Below the pieces are notes generated by a model. That model saw only the letters and a program-made list of their open reading frames with translations, made no database searches and was not told where the DNA came from. A DNA stretch of 64,000 nt from positions 10,478,001 to 10,542,000 of the forward strand of contig NZ_JADBEK010000001.1 of assembly GCF_014873145.1 (NCBI RefSeq), read 5' to 3'. The translations under genes were made by a program, and so were the position numbers. Source of the DNA: Nonomuraea angiospora. Lineage in GTDB: Bacteria > Actinomycetota > Actinomycetes > Streptosporangiales > Streptosporangiaceae. Positions 15,619 to 25,370 of this stretch are shown here, one piece after another (the first letter of the stretch is position 1; every line of letters begins with the position of its first letter).

Positions 15619-18600
15619 ATGGCGTCAGAACAGCTCGACGCGGCCATGGGCCACTGGAAAGCGGGAGACCTCGACCAGGCCGCCGCGCTGTTCAGGCAGA
15701 TCGCGGCCACAGGCGACCCGGAGGCCTCCCACCTGCTGGCGGGTCTGCTGCAGGAGCAGGGGGACCTCGACGGCGCCGAGGCGGCGCACCGGTCGGTGAT
15801 CCAGTCGGGCGACCCCGTGTTCGGGCAGCGCTCGGCCATCGCCATGGGCATGATGCTGGTCGTGGCCAAGGAGTGGCCGGCGGCGCACCGGGTGCTGACG
15901 ATCGCGTCCGACGGGGCCGACTTCGAGGTGGCCGCGCTCGCCGACACCGCGCTGGTGCTGGTGCTCACCCAGCTCGGCGACGTGGAGGGCGCGAAGGAGG
16001 CGCTGGAGCGGGCCCGCAGGTGTAACAGCCAGGCGGTGGCCGAGCTGGCCGAGCGGCTGGAGCTGCCCGAGTTCCACGTCCAGGACCCGGCCTCGGCCCG
16101 CGAGCTGTATGAGGAGGCGGAGGACGAGGAAGACTTCCAGGCGCTGCTGACCTGCGGCGACCCCGACGTGGTGTCGCTGTCGGCCTTCCGGCTGTACCAG
16201 ATCTACGCCGAGGAGGAGGAGTTCGAGCAGGCCAGGCAGGTGTGCGAGCACGCCATCGCCGTCGGGCACCCCGACCACCTGGCCATGGCGCACAAGCTGC
16301 TCGGCGCGGTGCTGGTGGACCTGGGCGAGTACGCCGAGTCCGCCGCCGCCTACCGCGTGGCCGCCGAGGACCCGAGGCCCGACCTCCGGCTGCCGTCGCT
16401 GATCGAGCTGGCCAAGGTGACCGCGTCGCTGGGCGACGTGGAGGAGACCAAGGCGATCTTCCGCCGGGTGATCGCCAGCGGGCAGCGCGAGTACGTCGTG
16501 CAGGCCCAGGCGTGCCTGGCCCAGATGCACGTCGAGGCGGGCGAGACGGCCGAGGCGCTGGCCGCGCTGCGCGCGGTGCTGGAGGCGGGCGAGGACGAGT
16601 GGGCGTCGATCTGCGTCACCCTGCTCGGCCTGCTGCTCGACCAGCCGTCGCTCGACCAGCATCCGGACGTGTACGACGAGGCCATGGAGCTGGCGCGGTT
16701 CGCGGCCGGGCACGACGACCCCGACGCCGCGTTCAAGGCCACGCTGCTCCTCGAGCACGCCGCGAGGCAGCAGCCGCTGGCCGACCCCGTCGAGGAGCAG
16801 GCGCTCCAGGACACCGACGAGGGGCTGGCCCGCCTGCAGGCCGGTGACGTGGCCGGGGCCAGGCGGCTGCTGCGCGGGGCCGCCGACTCGGGCGCGGCCA
16901 CGCAGTCGCTCAGGGCCATGGCGACGCTGGCCCAGCTGGAGATCGGCGAGGGCGACCGGGAGCAGGCCGACGAGCTGCTCGCGTACGTGGCCGAGGGCGA
17001 GGACGTGCTCCAGGGCTTCAGCGCGGCCTTCCTGCTGCACCTGCTGCGCGAGTCGGGCGAGGAGCCGCACCCCGTGCTGGCCGCGATGCTCGACCACCAG
17101 CGACTGGGCAGGGAGGAGGGGCTGGTCCGCTACCGCGCGGCCATGGACCATCCCGATCCCGCCGTCGCCGCGATCGGCGCCGCCGTGTTCGGCCAGGTGC
17201 TGGCCTCCATCGGGTACGACCTGTCGGACGCGGCCAAGCTGTTCGAGTCGGCGGCCGAGAGCGGGGACCCGCTGGCGCTGTCGTACACGGCGGTGATCTG
17301 CAAGGAGGTGCTGTCCGACGAGGAGGCCGCGCTCGAGCTGCTGCGCCGGGCCACGGCGGAGGGGCATCCGGTGCTGGCGCCGTGGGTGGGGTACGCGCTG
17401 GGCGAGCTCGTCGCGGAGCACGACCTGGGCGAGGCGCGGGCCGCGTACACGACGGCCCTGGACGGCGGCAACCGCGGACTGCGGAGCGAGGCGGCCGCCT
17501 CGCTGCTCACGGTGCTGGAGCGGCAGGGCGACCTGCTGGCCGTCTGCCGGCTGCACGAGAGGCAGATCGAGGAGGAGACCTCCGCGGACGCCCGCTCGCG
17601 CAGCGCCTGGCTGCTCGGGCTGCACCGGGTGCGGGTCGACGACCTCGCCGCCGCGCGGGCGGCCTTCGACCTGGCGACAGGGGAGCCGGAGGAGATGGGG
17701 CGCTTCGCCCGGTTCCTGCTCGACCGGGACCTCGACGCCGCCGCCGAGGCGCTCGCGGAGATCGACGACGAGGGCAACATGTTCCTGGTGAGCATGCTGG
17801 CCATGGAGAGCGCGCACGCCTGGCAGCGGCGCGGCGAGATCGCCGCCGCCGACGCGGCGCTCTCGCTGGTGCTGGCCGCCGGGCACCCCAGCTACCGGCA
17901 GGAGGCGGGCTGCTACCTCGGCGCGCTGCGGAACGAGGCGGGGGACAAGCGCGGGGCGCTGGAGGCGTGGGAGCGGGTCGCGGAGGGCGACAACGAGCGC
18001 CTGGCCGCCATCACGCTGCGCGACATCGGGCAGGTGCGCCAGGAGCTCGGGCTGCTGGCCGAGGCGGCCGCCGCCTACCGGGGGGCGCTCGGGGAGCTCG
18101 GCGAGGCGCGCAGGAAGGACGCGACCGTGCGGCTCGCCGAGGTGCTCGTGGCGAGCGGGGCGGCGCAGGAGGCCGGCGAGCTGATGACGGAGGAGTTCGG
18201 CGCGGCCGGGCGGCTCCGGTTCGCCGGCGTGCTGCGCGATCACGGTGACCTGAGCGCCGCCGTGTCCCTGCTGACGCCCGGCTCGGGCGACGCGGTGGAG
18301 GAGCTGCTGCTCGGGGAGCTGCTGGCCGGGACGGGCGACGTGGCCGGGGCGCGGGAGGCGTTCGAGCGCGCCGTGGCCGCCGGCCCCGAGTCCGCGTCCG
18401 GCACTCTGGTGTCGGCGGGCCGGGCGCTGGCCGGGGCGGACGACGACTACGCCCGCTCCGCCTACGAGCGGGTCGTCGCCCTGGACGACGACGAGTGGTT
18501 CACGGCCGTCGCCCGCGTCCGGCTCGGCACGGCCTCGGCCAAGGAACGCGGATGGGTGCTGGCCGACGACGGCGACCGGGAGGGGGCGGTCGCGGCGCTG

Positions 18601-20583
18601 GCCGAGTTCGCCGGGTCGGAGCTGATGGCCGAGGTGCTGCTCGCGCTCGAGGAGGCCGACGCGAAGGCCGTACGCCGGCTGGTGGCCGCGGCGGACCCGC
18701 AGGACCGGCGGGAACCGCTCGCCGAGACCCTTGAGCGGGCCCGCGGGCTGGACGAGCACGCGGCCGCGGCGCTCTGCCGGGTGGTCGTCGAGCTGGGCGA
18801 GCCCGACCTCGCCGCGCAGGCCGCGGTGGACCTCGGCGTGGTCCTCGCCGAGCGCGGCCACCACTGCCGGGCCGAGCTGAGCACCCTGCCCGCCACCGAG
18901 CACCCGCGCACGGCCGAGATGGCCTGGCGCAACATCGCCATCCTGCGCCACCGCCGCGGCGACCTCGACGGGGCGATCGAGGCGGCCCGCGCCGCGATGC
19001 CCGCCACCGCCGTCGTGCTGGCCGACCTCCTCAACGAGCGGGGCGACACCGACGGCGTACGCGAGGCGCTGACCGCCGGGGCGGCGGCCGGGGACCTCGA
19101 GAGCGAGCGCCACCTGATCGCCCACCTGCTCCTCGTGGAGGACCACGACGCCGTGGTGGAGGAGGCCGAGCGGGCGATCGGCACCGGCGACCCCGAGACC
19201 GTGTCGATGGGCTACTGGGCGTGGGGCGACGCCTGCAAGGCGCGGGACGACCTGGAGAACGCGGCCCTCATGTACCGGCGGGGCGTGGAGACCGGCTTCC
19301 CCGGCACCGCGGCAGGCATCCGCGTGGACCTCGCCCAGGCCCTGCGCGGGCTGGGCGACGCGGCCGGCGCCGTCCGGGAGGTGCGGCTGGCCATGGAGTC
19401 CGGCGCGCCCGACGCGGTGGACCGGGGCGGCGTGCAGCTCGGCATCTGGCTGTACGAGGAGGACGACCACATGGGCGCCGCCCAGGCGTTCGCGGCCGCC
19501 GCGGGCGCCGGCTCCGAGGTCGCGGCGGGCAACCTGCGGGTGCTCGCCCACCAGGCGTCCGACCGCGGCGAGCACGACCTGGCCGTGCGGATCCTGCGGC
19601 TGATGGGCGACGAGGCCGCCGCCGTGGCGCGCGAGCTGGGCGGGCGGTGCGAGGACCCGCTCGCCGTGCGGGCCTACTTCGAGCTGGCCGGGCGGGGGGC
19701 GTTCACCGAGCTGGACGTCGCCGACCGGCTGGCCGAGCTGGGCGAGCACGCCGAGGCCCGGGCGACCTACGAACGGCTCAGCCGGCACGACGACGCGGAC
19801 GTACGATTCGTCGCCGGCGGCAGGCTGCTCGAACTGCTCGACGACGAGGGGGACGCCGAGGCGTTCTTCGACGTCGCGCAGCGGGCGGCGGCCGACGCCG
19901 ACAGCCCCATCCGCGGGGTGTTCGGGAGCCTGCTCGGCATGCTGCAGGGCGACCGCGGAGACACCGAGGCGTCCCTGGACACGTTGCGGGAGGCGGCGGC
20001 CGGGGGCGAGCCCATCGCGCTGGCCACGCTCGCGCAGACGCTGGTCGGGGCCGGGCTGGTGGACGAGGGGCGGGAGGCGTACCTGCGGGTGCTCGACGCC
20101 GGCGACGCCGACCTCGCGGCCCGGGCGGCGATCGCGCTGGGGCAGACGTACCACGAGGAGGACGAGGAACGGGCCCGGCAGTGGTACCTGCGGGGCGTCG
20201 AGGAGGCCGAGGGACACTACAGCGCGCTCGCGGCGATGTACCTGGGCGCGCTGGCCAAGCGGAACCGGGACTTCCCCGAGGCGCTCACCTGGTACCAGCG
20301 GGTCATCGACGCCGGCGACACCGAGTCGGGGCTGGCCGCGGCGCACCTCGGCGAGCTGTGCTACTGGCTCGGCGACCACGACGGCGCGCTGCGCTACTAC
20401 GAGCTCACGCTGGGGCTGACCGAGCAGGCCGACCTGGTGGCCGAGGCCGCCTGCCGGATGGGGGAGATCAGGTACGCGCGGGGCGACATGGAGCTGGCCC
20501 GGCGGCTGCTGGTGACGGCGGTGGAGACCGGCGACCCGTCCTTCGCCTCCCCGGCCTCGTCACTGCTGGCCAAGATCGGGTAA
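15619..20583 (+). CDS. giant TPR/Sel1-like repeat protein
   Basis: 1654 aa, starting MASEQLDAAMGHWKAGDLDQ, with GGAG 7 nt before the ATG. The whole protein is made of 34-40-residue helical-hairpin repeats with TPR-like spacing (A-x-L...G-D...A-x-x-x-Y/F), many ending in SGDP or AGD phrases. No signal peptide, membrane span or catalytic domain is seen. It should form a long superhelical cytosolic scaffold. Acidic composition and internal duplications are evident. It sits alone, with a short palindrome ACACATGTGT (15572-15581) upstream and a strong terminator downstream. Partners are unknown. Confidence 0.9.
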   Translation: MASEQLDAAMGHWKAGDLDQAAALFRQIAATGDPEASHLLAGLLQEQGDLDGAEAAHRSVIQSGDPVFGQRSAIAMGMMLVVAKEWPAAHRVLTIASDGADFEVAALADTALVLVLTQLGDVEGAKEALERARRCNSQAVAELAERLELPEFHVQDPASARELYEEAEDEEDFQALLTCGDPDVVSLSAFRLYQIYAEEEEFEQARQVCEHAIAVGHPDHLAMAHKLLGAVLVDLGEYAESAAAYRVAAEDPRPDLRLPSLIELAKVTASLGDVEETKAIFRRVIASGQREYVVQAQACLAQMHVEAGETAEALAALRAVLEAGEDEWASICVTLLGLLLDQPSLDQHPDVYDEAMELARFAAGHDDPDAAFKATLLLEHAARQQPLADPVEEQALQDTDEGLARLQAGDVAGARRLLRGAADSGAATQSLRAMATLAQLEIGEGDREQADELLAYVAEGEDVLQGFSAAFLLHLLRESGEEPHPVLAAMLDHQRLGREEGLVRYRAAMDHPDPAVAAIGAAVFGQVLASIGYDLSDAAKLFESAAESGDPLALSYTAVICKEVLSDEEAALELLRRATAEGHPVLAPWVGYALGELVAEHDLGEARAAYTTALDGGNRGLRSEAAASLLTVLERQGDLLAVCRLHERQIEEETSADARSRSAWLLGLHRVRVDDLAAARAAFDLATGEPEEMGRFARFLLDRDLDAAAEALAEIDDEGNMFLVSMLAMESAHAWQRRGEIAAADAALSLVLAAGHPSYRQEAGCYLGALRNEAGDKRGALEAWERVAEGDNERLAAITLRDIGQVRQELGLLAEAAAAYRGALGELGEARRKDATVRLAEVLVASGAAQEAGELMTEEFGAAGRLRFAGVLRDHGDLSAAVSLLTPGSGDAVEELLLGELLAGTGDVAGAREAFERAVAAGPESASGTLVSAGRALAGADDDYARSAYERVVALDDDEWFTAVARVRLGTASAKERGWVLADDGDREGAVAALAEFAGSELMAEVLLALEEADAKAVRRLVAAADPQDRREPLAETLERARGLDEHAAAALCRVVVELGEPDLAAQAAVDLGVVLAERGHHCRAELSTLPATEHPRTAEMAWRNIAILRHRRGDLDGAIEAARAAMPATAVVLADLLNERGDTDGVREALTAGAAAGDLESERHLIAHLLLVEDHDAVVEEAERAIGTGDPETVSMGYWAWGDACKARDDLENAALMYRRGVETGFPGTAAGIRVDLAQALRGLGDAAGAVREVRLAMESGAPDAVDRGGVQLGIWLYEEDDHMGAAQAFAAAAGAGSEVAAGNLRVLAHQASDRGEHDLAVRILRLMGDEAAAVARELGGRCEDPLAVRAYFELAGRGAFTELDVADRLAELGEHAEARATYERLSRHDDADVRFVAGGRLLELLDDEGDAEAFFDVAQRAAADADSPIRGVFGSLLGMLQGDRGDTEASLDTLREAAAGGEPIALATLAQTLVGAGLVDEGREAYLRVLDAGDADLAARAAIALGQTYHEEDEERARQWYLRGVEEAEGHYSALAAMYLGALAKRNRDFPEALTWYQRVIDAGDTESGLAAAHLGELCYWLGDHDGALRYYELTLGLTEQADLVAEAACRMGEIRYARGDMELARRLLVTAVETGDPSFASPASSLLAKIG

Positions 20584-20590
20584 GCCCGGC

Positions 20591-20619
20591 CGGGCCCGCC
20601 GCCGGGGTCGGCGGGCCCG
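20591..20619. terminator. bidirectional hairpin terminator
   Basis: CGGGCCCGCC (20591-20600) pairs perfectly with GGCGGGCCCG (20610-20619) around 9 nt. It lies between the convergent TPR and 5'-nucleotidase genes. Confidence 0.85.
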
Positions 20620-20631
20620 ACCGGGACCGCC

Positions 20632-22272
20632 TCAGTTCACGCGGGTGACCCGGCCCAGGGCCGGGGCCTGCAGCGGGCTCTTCGCCCGGATGTAGGACTC
20701 GAACGCCTCGATGTCGCGCACCTTCTCCACCCGGTCGGTGCCCTCGGTCAGCACCGAGAAGCCGTCGCCGCCGGTCGCGATGAAGGAGTTGGCGCTCAGG
20801 CGATACTTCGCGGCCGGGTCGACGACGGTCCCGTTGAGCTTGACGGTGGCCGGGTCGATCCGGTCGCAGGCCGGCTTGGCGTTGTCGTAGGTGTAGGTGA
20901 GCCCCTGGGAGATGCCGAGCACGCGCGCGGTGCCCTGGCCGCACCACTGCTGCTCCAGCAGCCGCTCCAGCTGCGCGCCGGTGAGCGTCATGGTGACGAG
21001 CATGTTGGCGAACGGCTGCACGCGCAGCGCCTTGCCGTGCGTCACCAGGTTGGCCATCTCATTGCCGGTGGGATTGACGATCAGGTCGCCGCCGATGCCG
21101 CCGCCGTAGGGCGGCTGGATCGCGATCTGGGCGCCGCCGTTCTCCGGGGCCGAGGTGGCGAAGAGCCGGGCGTCGGCCAGGGCGTGGCCGATGGTCGACT
21201 CGCCGGCGGCGTTGCGCTGGGCGGTCAGGTCGCGGGCGAGCAGGCCGACCGGCCGGTCCAGCAGCTTCTGCCCCTGCTCGTCGGTCCTGCGGCGCAGGGC
21301 GGCGATCTGGCCGTCCGGCTTGATGTCGTGGGTGACGGTGAGGTTCTCGGCCTTGGAGGCGGTCGGGTTGCCGGTCGCCCGGTCCACGGTGAGGACGATC
21401 TTGGTGAGCTCGCGCGTGTGGCCCGACGTCTGGGTGACCGGGATGCCGTTGATCACGCAGTTGTACGCGTTGTGCGTGTGCCCGGAGATCACCGCGTCGA
21501 CCTCGGGGTCGAACCGCTGCACGATGTCCTTGATCGGCCCGGCCAGGTTGTCGCACCGGTTGGGCAGCCCGCCGCCGGTCTGGCCGCCGCCCTGGTGGAT
21601 CAGCACCACGATGGTCCGCACGCCCTTGGCCTTGAGCTCGGCCGCGTACGTGTTGACCGCCTCGGCCTCGTCGCGTCCCTCCAGCGGCGCGGTGGGTCCG
21701 GGGGCCTCGTTCAGCGTGTTCTTGTAGCTGACGCCGATGATGCCGACCTTGACGCCCTTGACCTGCTTCACGATGTAGGGGGTCATCGCGGGCTTGCCGG
21801 TGGTGGTGTCGACGATGTTGGCGCCCAGGTACGGGAAGCCGGCGCCCTTGAAGCCCGGGAGCGCGCACCCTTCGATCGGGTGGCAGCCGCCGTTCTCCAT
21901 CCGGCGGAACTCGGCCAGGCCCTCGTCGAACTCGTGGTTGCCGACGCTGGAGGCGTCCAGGCGCATCAGGTTGAGCGCCTGGATGCCCGGCTCGTCGTGC
22001 AGGGCGGTGGCGTTCATGGTGCTGGAGGAGATGTTGTCGCCGGCCGAGAGCCGCAGCGTGCCGTCGGGGTTGTCGCGCTGGAGCCGGTCCAGGTGGGCGG
22101 CCAGGTATTCGGCGCCGCCCGCCGGGACCGGCCCGGACGGCGTCATGGCGAAGCTGGTCGGGAAGCCGGAGTGGAAGTCGTTGAAGGCCAGTAACTGGAT
22201 GTCCACCGCGTCGGCGCGGGTGGGCAGCAGGCCGGCGCTCCCGAGCACCAGCGCCAGGAGGAAGTTCCGCAT
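20632..22272 (-). CDS. secreted 5'-nucleotidase/2',3'-cyclic phosphodiesterase (UshA family)
   Basis: 546 aa from ATG at 22272, which places a Sec signal peptide (MRNFLLALVLGSAGLLPTRA, then DA) at the N-terminus. The metallophosphatase domain has LLAFNDFHSG (D-x-H), LSAGDN, SVGNHEFDEG and ISGHTHNAYNC. The C-terminal nucleotide-binding domain has FANMLVTMTLTGAQLERLLEQQW and the closing YRLSANSFIATGGDGFSVL. It should release phosphate from extracellular nucleotides. The usual NDFHG is NDFHSG here. It is divergent from the rpiR-type gene across 112 bp. Confidence 0.92.
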   Translation of the reverse strand: MRNFLLALVLGSAGLLPTRADAVDIQLLAFNDFHSGFPTSFAMTPSGPVPAGGAEYLAAHLDRLQRDNPDGTLRLSAGDNISSSTMNATALHDEPGIQALNLMRLDASSVGNHEFDEGLAEFRRMENGGCHPIEGCALPGFKGAGFPYLGANIVDTTTGKPAMTPYIVKQVKGVKVGIIGVSYKNTLNEAPGPTAPLEGRDEAEAVNTYAAELKAKGVRTIVVLIHQGGGQTGGGLPNRCDNLAGPIKDIVQRFDPEVDAVISGHTHNAYNCVINGIPVTQTSGHTRELTKIVLTVDRATGNPTASKAENLTVTHDIKPDGQIAALRRRTDEQGQKLLDRPVGLLARDLTAQRNAAGESTIGHALADARLFATSAPENGGAQIAIQPPYGGGIGGDLIVNPTGNEMANLVTHGKALRVQPFANMLVTMTLTGAQLERLLEQQWCGQGTARVLGISQGLTYTYDNAKPACDRIDPATVKLNGTVVDPAAKYRLSANSFIATGGDGFSVLTEGTDRVEKVRDIEAFESYIRAKSPLQAPALGRVTRVN

Positions 22273-22333
22273 GGCCTCGAAAGTGACATACTCCCAATAG
22301 CTCACACAAGGGGGAAATTTTCTAACATCGTCC

Positions 22334-22384
22334 GTTCAATGTGAACTATTGACATACATGTCGGAAAGCGGGAGGGTTCCTCCC
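22334..22384 (+). promoter_or_regulatory. two dyads and a ribosome-site hairpin upstream of the RpiR-type gene
   Basis: GTTCA-ATG-TGAAC (22334-22346) and GACAT-AC-ATGTC (22351-22362) are perfect interrupted palindromes, possible autoregulatory operators; a TTGACA -35-like hexamer begins at 22349. GGGAGG-GTT-CCTCCC (22370-22384) is a perfect stem that contains the Shine-Dalgarno sequence and ends right before the ATG at 22385, so folding could block initiation. Confidence 0.5.
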
Positions 22385-23248
22385 ATGTCACCGATCCTGG
22401 CCAGAATCCGGGGGGTCGAGCCCACCCTCACCGCGACCCACCGGCGCATCGCCGAGATGATCCTGGCCGACCCCGCCGCCGTGGCCGCCTCGACCATCGG
22501 CGAGCTGGCGGAGCGGTGCGGCACCTCGCTCACCACCGTCACCCGCTTCTGCCGCGAGCTGGGCCTGGCCGGCTACCCCGAGCTCAGGCTGGCGCTGGCG
22601 GCCGAGCTCGGGCGCAACGACGCGACCCCGCGCGAGCAGAGCCTGATCGCCTTCTCGCCGGACGACCCCGCGAGCCTGGTGCTGCGCAGCCTGCTGGCCA
22701 GCGACATGCGCGCGATGGAGGAGACGGCGGCCCAGCTCGACCTGGAGGCGGTGGACCGGGCGGTCTCCGCCCTGGTGGGCGCCAGGTTCATCGACTTCTT
22801 CGCGGTCGCCGGCAGCGCCGGCGTGGCCATGGACCTGCACCTGCGGCTGCACGCCATCGGCCGGCCGGGCGCGCTGTGGACCGACGTGCACAGCGCCGTC
22901 TGCAGCGCCAACGCGCGCGACGGTCAAGACGTGGCGCTCGGCATCTCCCACTCGGGCACCACGGCCGAGGTCGTCGAGCCGCTGGCCATCGCCAGGAAAC
23001 GCGGCGCCACCACGATCGCGGTCACCAACTTCCCCCGCAGCCCGCTCGCCGAGGCCGCCGACATCATCCTCACCACCGCCGCGCAGGACACCCCCTTCCG
23101 CGCCGGCGGGGTGGCCGCCCGCCACACCCAGATGCTCGTCCTGGACTGCCTCTACATCGGCGTCGTCCAGCGCACCCACGAGACCAGCAACCAGCTGCTG
23201 ACCGCCGCCACCGACGCGGTCGCCAAGCACCGCCTGCCCCCACGCTAG
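22385..23248 (+). CDS. MurR/RpiR-family transcriptional regulator
   Basis: 287 aa from ATG at 22385 (MSPILARIRGVEPTLTATHR), preceded by GGGAGG; TTG 22349 or ATG 22358 are less likely starts. The N-terminal RpiR helix-turn-helix is about residues 1-77 (STIGELAERCGTSLTTVTRF). The C-terminal SIS domain binds phosphosugars (GISHSGTTAEVVEPLAIARK, then AVTNFPRSPLAEAADIIL). It heads an operon for an ABC sugar importer and sugar-processing enzymes, and probably responds to an amino-sugar phosphate. Confidence 0.93.
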   Translation: MSPILARIRGVEPTLTATHRRIAEMILADPAAVAASTIGELAERCGTSLTTVTRFCRELGLAGYPELRLALAAELGRNDATPREQSLIAFSPDDPASLVLRSLLASDMRAMEETAAQLDLEAVDRAVSALVGARFIDFFAVAGSAGVAMDLHLRLHAIGRPGALWTDVHSAVCSANARDGQDVALGISHSGTTAEVVEPLAIARKRGATTIAVTNFPRSPLAEAADIILTTAAQDTPFRAGGVAARHTQMLVLDCLYIGVVQRTHETSNQLLTAATDAVAKHRLPPR

Positions 23249-23256
23249 GAGCCCCC

Positions 23257-24489
23257 ATGCGCCTCGCCGCCGCTGTCGCGCTGGCGATAGCCGTCACCGC
23301 CTGTGCCCCTTCGACCACCACCAGTGCCGGCGAGGGCAAGGTCACCCTCTCGGTCTGGGGGTGGGGTCCCGAGGCCAACTACGACAAGATGTTCGCCGAG
23401 TACGAGAAGCTCAACCCCGGCGTCGACGTCGACGCCCGCTCCTTCACCACCGCCACCGAGTACGACACGATCCTGTCCACCGGCCTGGCCGGCGACAGCG
23501 GCCCCGATCTGGCCTGGCTGCGCGCCGGAGCACAGTTGCAGCCGCTCGTCGAGGCGGGCCGGCTGGTCCCGCTCGACACCAAGGACGTGCCCGGCCTGGC
23601 GGGCTTCGACGAGGGCGTCCTGCGCGCCGCCAAGGGCGACAAGGACGGCAAGGTGTACGGCGTCCCGTTCGCCGTGCAGACCCTGCAGGTGATCTACAAC
23701 AAGAAGATCTTCGCGGACAACGGCGTCACCCCGCCCAAGACGTACGACGAGATGATCTCCTCCGCCGAGAAGCTCAAGGCCAAGGGCGTCATCCCGTTCG
23801 CCTTCGGCGGCAAGGACGACTGGATGCTGCCGATCGTGGCGAGCATCTTCGGCACCGCCCACTGGGGCGGCGACGAGTTCCTCGCCGCCGTCAAGGCCAA
23901 GCGGAAGAAGTTCGCCGACCCGCGCTTCGTCGAGGGCATCGAGCAGATCACCAAGCTCAAGCCGTACTTCCCCGAGAACGCCGCAGGCGTCTCCTACACC
24001 GACGCGCAGATCCTGTTCTCCTCCGGCAAGGCGGCCATGTTCCCCGGCGGCCTATGGGAGCTGAACTTCTTCAGCGAGAACGCCAAGGGCATCGAGCTGG
24101 GCGTCTTCACGCCGCCCGCGCCGGAGGGCCAGGGCCTCATGCCCGGCTTCACCGACGGCTCCTACGGCGTCAACGTCAAGACCAGGCACAAGGCCGAGGC
24201 GCTGAAGTTCGCCGCCTGGCTGGCCTCCAAGGACTACGGCCGGCTCTACACCGACACCGTGCGCACCTTCTCCGCCGTGCCCGGCGTCACGCCCAAGGAC
24301 CCCCTGCTCGCCGAGGTCGCCACCACCTTCGAGCAGCACGGCGCCACCTACTTCATGAACGAGTTCGCCTACGGCAACCCCTCCTCGGCCACCGTGTTCT
24401 CCAAGGCGCTGCAGGAGATGCTGCTGGGCCGCATCACGGCCAAGCAAGCGGCGGAGCGGCTCGACAAGAGCGTGTCCACATGGCTCTAG
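23257..24489 (+). CDS. carbohydrate ABC transporter substrate-binding lipoprotein
   Basis: 410 aa from ATG at 23257, with AGGAG 5 nt upstream. The lipoprotein signal is MRLAAAVALAIAVTAC, with lipidation expected at Cys16. The fold is extracellular-solute-binding family 1 (VTLSVWGWGPEANYDKMFAE, VYGVPFAVQTLQVIYNKKIF, KAAMFPGGLWELNFF). It captures a sugar or oligosaccharide outside the cell. It overlaps the first permease by 10 nt. In context with GlcNAc-kinase-like and SIS proteins, an N-acetylated amino sugar or its oligomer is the best guess. Confidence 0.93.
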   Translation: MRLAAAVALAIAVTACAPSTTTSAGEGKVTLSVWGWGPEANYDKMFAEYEKLNPGVDVDARSFTTATEYDTILSTGLAGDSGPDLAWLRAGAQLQPLVEAGRLVPLDTKDVPGLAGFDEGVLRAAKGDKDGKVYGVPFAVQTLQVIYNKKIFADNGVTPPKTYDEMISSAEKLKAKGVIPFAFGGKDDWMLPIVASIFGTAHWGGDEFLAAVKAKRKKFADPRFVEGIEQITKLKPYFPENAAGVSYTDAQILFSSGKAAMFPGGLWELNFFSENAKGIELGVFTPPAPEGQGLMPGFTDGSYGVNVKTRHKAEALKFAAWLASKDYGRLYTDTVRTFSAVPGVTPKDPLLAEVATTFEQHGATYFMNEFAYGNPSSATVFSKALQEMLLGRITAKQAAERLDKSVSTWL

Positions 24490-25370
24490 GCGCGCGGCGG
24501 GGGCGGGGATCGTCGTACCTGTTCCTGATCCCCGCCTTCCTCCTCTACTCGGCCTTCGTGGTCTACCCGCTGTTCACCGGCCTGACCTACAGCTTCTTCT
24601 CCTGGAAGGGCACGCTGCGGGGCGGCTTCGCCGGGCTGGACAACTACGCCGGCCTGCTGTCGGGCACCTTCCTCGACCAGCTGCTGCCGGCGCTGGGGCA
24701 CAACTTCCTGCTCTTCGCGGGCACCATGCTGGTGCAGAACACGCTGGGCCTGGCCTTCGCGCTCGCGCTGTCCCGCGTGCGGCGCGGCAAGCGGGCGCTG
24801 CAGACCATGTTCGCCCTGCCCTACCTGGTCAACCCCCTGGTCATCGGCTACCTGTGGACCCTGCTGCTCAGCCCTGCCTTCGGCCCGGTCAACGCGTTCC
24901 TCGAGCCGCTCGGCCTGGCGATGCCGTGGCTGGGCGACCCGGACACTGCGCTGCCGACCGTCATCGTGATCACCACCTGGCAGTGGGTGGGCTTTCCGAT
25001 GCTGCTGTTCAGCGCCGCCCTCGCCGGCATCCCCCCGGAGTACGGCGAGGCCGCCAGGACCGACGGCGCCGGCTCCTGGCAGGTGTTCTGGCGCATCACG
25101 CTGCCGCTGCTCAAGCCGGCCATGGCCACCGTCACGATCCTCAGCTTCATCGGCAGCATGGGCACCTTCGCCCTGGTCTACGCGCTCGGCGGCTCCAACG
25201 GCGCCCCGGCGGGCGCGACCGACGTGCTCGGCCTGCTGTTCTACCGGACCGCGTTCGCCTCGGGAGACGTCAACGCGCTGGGCACCTCCTCGGCGCTGGC
25301 GGTCTTCATGTTCACCTTCATCTTCGGCTCGACGCTGCTGCTCGAGCGGGTGCTGAGGAGGAAGGCGTGA
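24480..25370 (+). CDS. carbohydrate ABC transporter permease (MalF/UgpA type)
   Basis: 296 aa from ATG at 24480. Six hydrophobic spans, starting SSYLFLIPAFLLYSAFVVYP. The cytoplasmic EAA loop is EYGEAARTDGAGSWQVFWRI. It pairs with the next gene to form the importer channel. It starts within the 3' end of the binding-protein gene, which supports coupled translation. Confidence 0.93.
   Translation: MALGARRGRGSSYLFLIPAFLLYSAFVVYPLFTGLTYSFFSWKGTLRGGFAGLDNYAGLLSGTFLDQLLPALGHNFLLFAGTMLVQNTLGLAFALALSRVRRGKRALQTMFALPYLVNPLVIGYLWTLLLSPAFGPVNAFLEPLGLAMPWLGDPDTALPTVIVITTWQWVGFPMLLFSAALAGIPPEYGEAARTDGAGSWQVFWRITLPLLKPAMATVTILSFIGSMGTFALVYALGGSNGAPAGATDVLGLLFYRTAFASGDVNALGTSSALAVFMFTFIFGSTLLLERVLRRKA

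Noticed and set aside
15625..20379. 1584-codon minus-strand frame opposite the TPR gene
   Set aside because: It is a shadow: GC-rich third positions keep the opposite strand open. Composition (repeated Gln, Gly, His, Arg) is not protein-like and the plus strand has clear TPR repeats with a good ribosome site.
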